From Rapana venosa (Eukaryota > Mollusca > Gastropoda > Neogastropoda > Muricidae), in NCBI GenBank assembly GCA_028751875.1, contig CM054153.1, positions 23,849,458 through 23,913,457 on the forward strand: DNA of 64,000 bases. Direction: 5' to 3'. Numbering within the stretch: position 1 is the first letter of the stretch; each line of letters starts with the position of its first letter. The notes beneath the pieces are model-generated. The model had not been told where the DNA came from. It saw nothing but the letters and a program-made list of their open reading frames with translations, and ran no database searches. The translations under genes and the position numbers were made by a program. Shown piece by piece: positions 62,797 to 64,000 of the stretch.

Positions 62797-63060
62797 TGTG
62801 GTCGTGCTGTCTTTGCATTTCGGGTGGCGGGTATATATAAAGGGGTGGTTCGGGTGGCTAGACAGAAGGCTAGGGCCCTAGAGGCTACAGGGCAGAAGAA
62901 GGCTACACAGGGCGGACAGGCTACAGGGCGGAGAGAGAGAGAGAGGGAGAGAGACCATTCACCCACACAGCAGTAGATGTACTGGATGGCTGAATAAAGA
63001 GGTGACAACCAAAGCTGCTGTCTTCCACTGAGTCTTCTTTTGCCTGGTTGCTGTACACAC
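62797..63060 (+). promoter_or_regulatory. TATA box and downstream AATAAA: promoter or solo-LTR-like
   Basis: GGGTATATATAAAGGGG at about 62828-62844 is a strong TATA-type element. About 160 bases further on is GCTGAATAAAGAGG (62991), a polyadenylation signal. A tight TATA to AATAAA spacing is the layout of an LTR (U3-R-U5). The sequence from TGTGGTCGTGC (62797) to CTGTACACA (about 63058) starts TG and ends CA. GGCTACAGGGC repeats three times and a (GA)n run sits between. No second LTR, primer-binding site or gag/pol sequence is visible, so it could be a solo LTR or an ordinary promoter with first exon. Confidence 0.35.
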
Positions 63061-63755
63061 ATGTTGCTATGCATTGCTGTTGCTGAGAATTGTGTGTGTT
63101 CCACTCTTTCCCTACCCTGCCTCTATCCTTGCCTCTCGGCACGGTCACACAAAGATTGCCGAATTAACAACCCTCTTTTGAGAGCTTATGTGTATGTTTC
63201 CTTTTCTCAACCTAAGAAACCGAAATCCTTTCTTCTTTTGCATACTATACGTATGTCTGTCCTGTTCGACAATGACCTCCAAAACAGCAGAGGATGCAGC
63301 TACTGTTTCTGAAATTGGGCATAGCGGTAGTTCATAAATGTAACTGAGGCACAGTGCACAAAAAGTTTTGCACACAGGAATCCCGCAATGGCGCAGCCTA
63401 GAATCACCCCTGTATCTGTACAGTTCTTACTGGAGGAGGAACTGTCACACAGTGAAACTTACACCTTGCACACAACACAGACGGTCTGGCAGGCTTTGAA
63501 CAAAAACTCACCACGCTTGTCAAAAAGACTGGAATTCTGTATTACCAGGCCCAAGCCATCCACAACTCTATGATCCTTTCCCACACCATGTCAACAAGTT
63601 CAACACTGTGACTAACGCACACAAAACCTACTCAAAGATATCTTCACTGAAAATAACCAGCAAAAATACGCATATTTGACGCAAAAAAGTTGACAACAAT
63701 CAAGGCCCATGAATGTTGCACAGCCAAAAGGAAAACCTAGCATGCCCCAAATTTG
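63061..63755. other. No supported gene
   Basis: A 61-codon frame at 63388-63573 starts MAQPRITPVSVQFLLEEELS and lies about 550 bases after the TATA box. It has no recognised family. Confidence 0.3.
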
Positions 63756-63757
63756 TC

Positions 63758-64000
63758 TGAAACTGTCAGGCAAAAAACCTCCTCTGAAACTTATCAAGCA
63801 AAAACCTCCTCAGGCAAAAACCTCCTCTGAAACTATAAACTTATCAGGCAAAAACCTCCTCTGAAACTATAAACTTATCAGGCAAAAACCTCCTCTGAAA
63901 CTATAAACTTATCAGGCAAGGCAAAAACCTCCTCTGAAACTATAAACTTATCAGGCAAAAACCTCCTCTGAAACTATAAACTTATCAGGCAAAAACCTCC
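63758..64000 (+). repeat. 34-bp minisatellite, at least 6 copies, cut by window end
   Basis: Unit GAAACTATAAACTTATCAGG, CAAAAACCTCCTCT, 34 bases, regular from about 63818. Shorter, imperfect units precede it from 63758 and one copy has an extra GCAAG. The array runs off the window. Confidence 0.95.

Overview
The window looks like nuclear DNA from a eukaryote, most probably a marine mollusc (a gastropod is my best guess). It contains one intron-bearing gene with GT-AG junctions, several tRNA- and 5S-related SINE families, degraded non-LTR retrotransposons and very dense microsatellites. There are no bacterial operons or rRNA operons. The organism is an inference from the repeat style and was not tested against a database.

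Layout. From 1 to about 29.8 kb the DNA is almost entirely simple and compound repeats: (GT)n, (AC)n, (CT)n, (GA)n, G/C homopolymers, (TAG)n, (TAGA)n and minisatellites built around microsatellite cores. SINE copies are scattered through it, and one degraded LINE reverse transcriptase lies at 6.95-8.65 kb. From 30.1 to 36.9 kb lies the only convincing protein gene, a three-exon class I adenylate-forming enzyme (acyl-CoA synthetase/ligase type) on the + strand, at 31268-31954, 33779-34030 and 36129-36895. Three different tandem-repeat blocks precede its start codon. Exon 2 carries a one-base reading-frame break inside a C-rich run. From 37 to 53 kb there are SINEs, LINE 3' ends and short tandem repeats. 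From 53 to 64 kb microsatellites are far fewer. That part holds diverged duplications, inverted repeats, a 29-bp and a 34-bp minisatellite, a possible minus-strand exon and an LTR/promoter-like sequence.

The most interesting content is the repeat biology. (i) One SINE family joins a tRNA-like head to a 5S-rRNA-like internal segment; four copies are present. (ii) The SINEs are modular: a shared central domain occurs with a tRNA head, or without one from a nearly constant start point, and with one of two unrelated 3' tails. (iii) One of those tails, ending in GCGCTATATAAAT and (ATT)n, also ends a LINE fragment at 44.3-44.7 kb, so a likely LINE partner is in the same window. (iv) Two nested insertions with target-site duplications show this mobilisation history directly.

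Most long open frames here are translations of microsatellites and were not annotated as genes. Repeat boundaries were read by eye and are good to about 5-20 bases unless stated.
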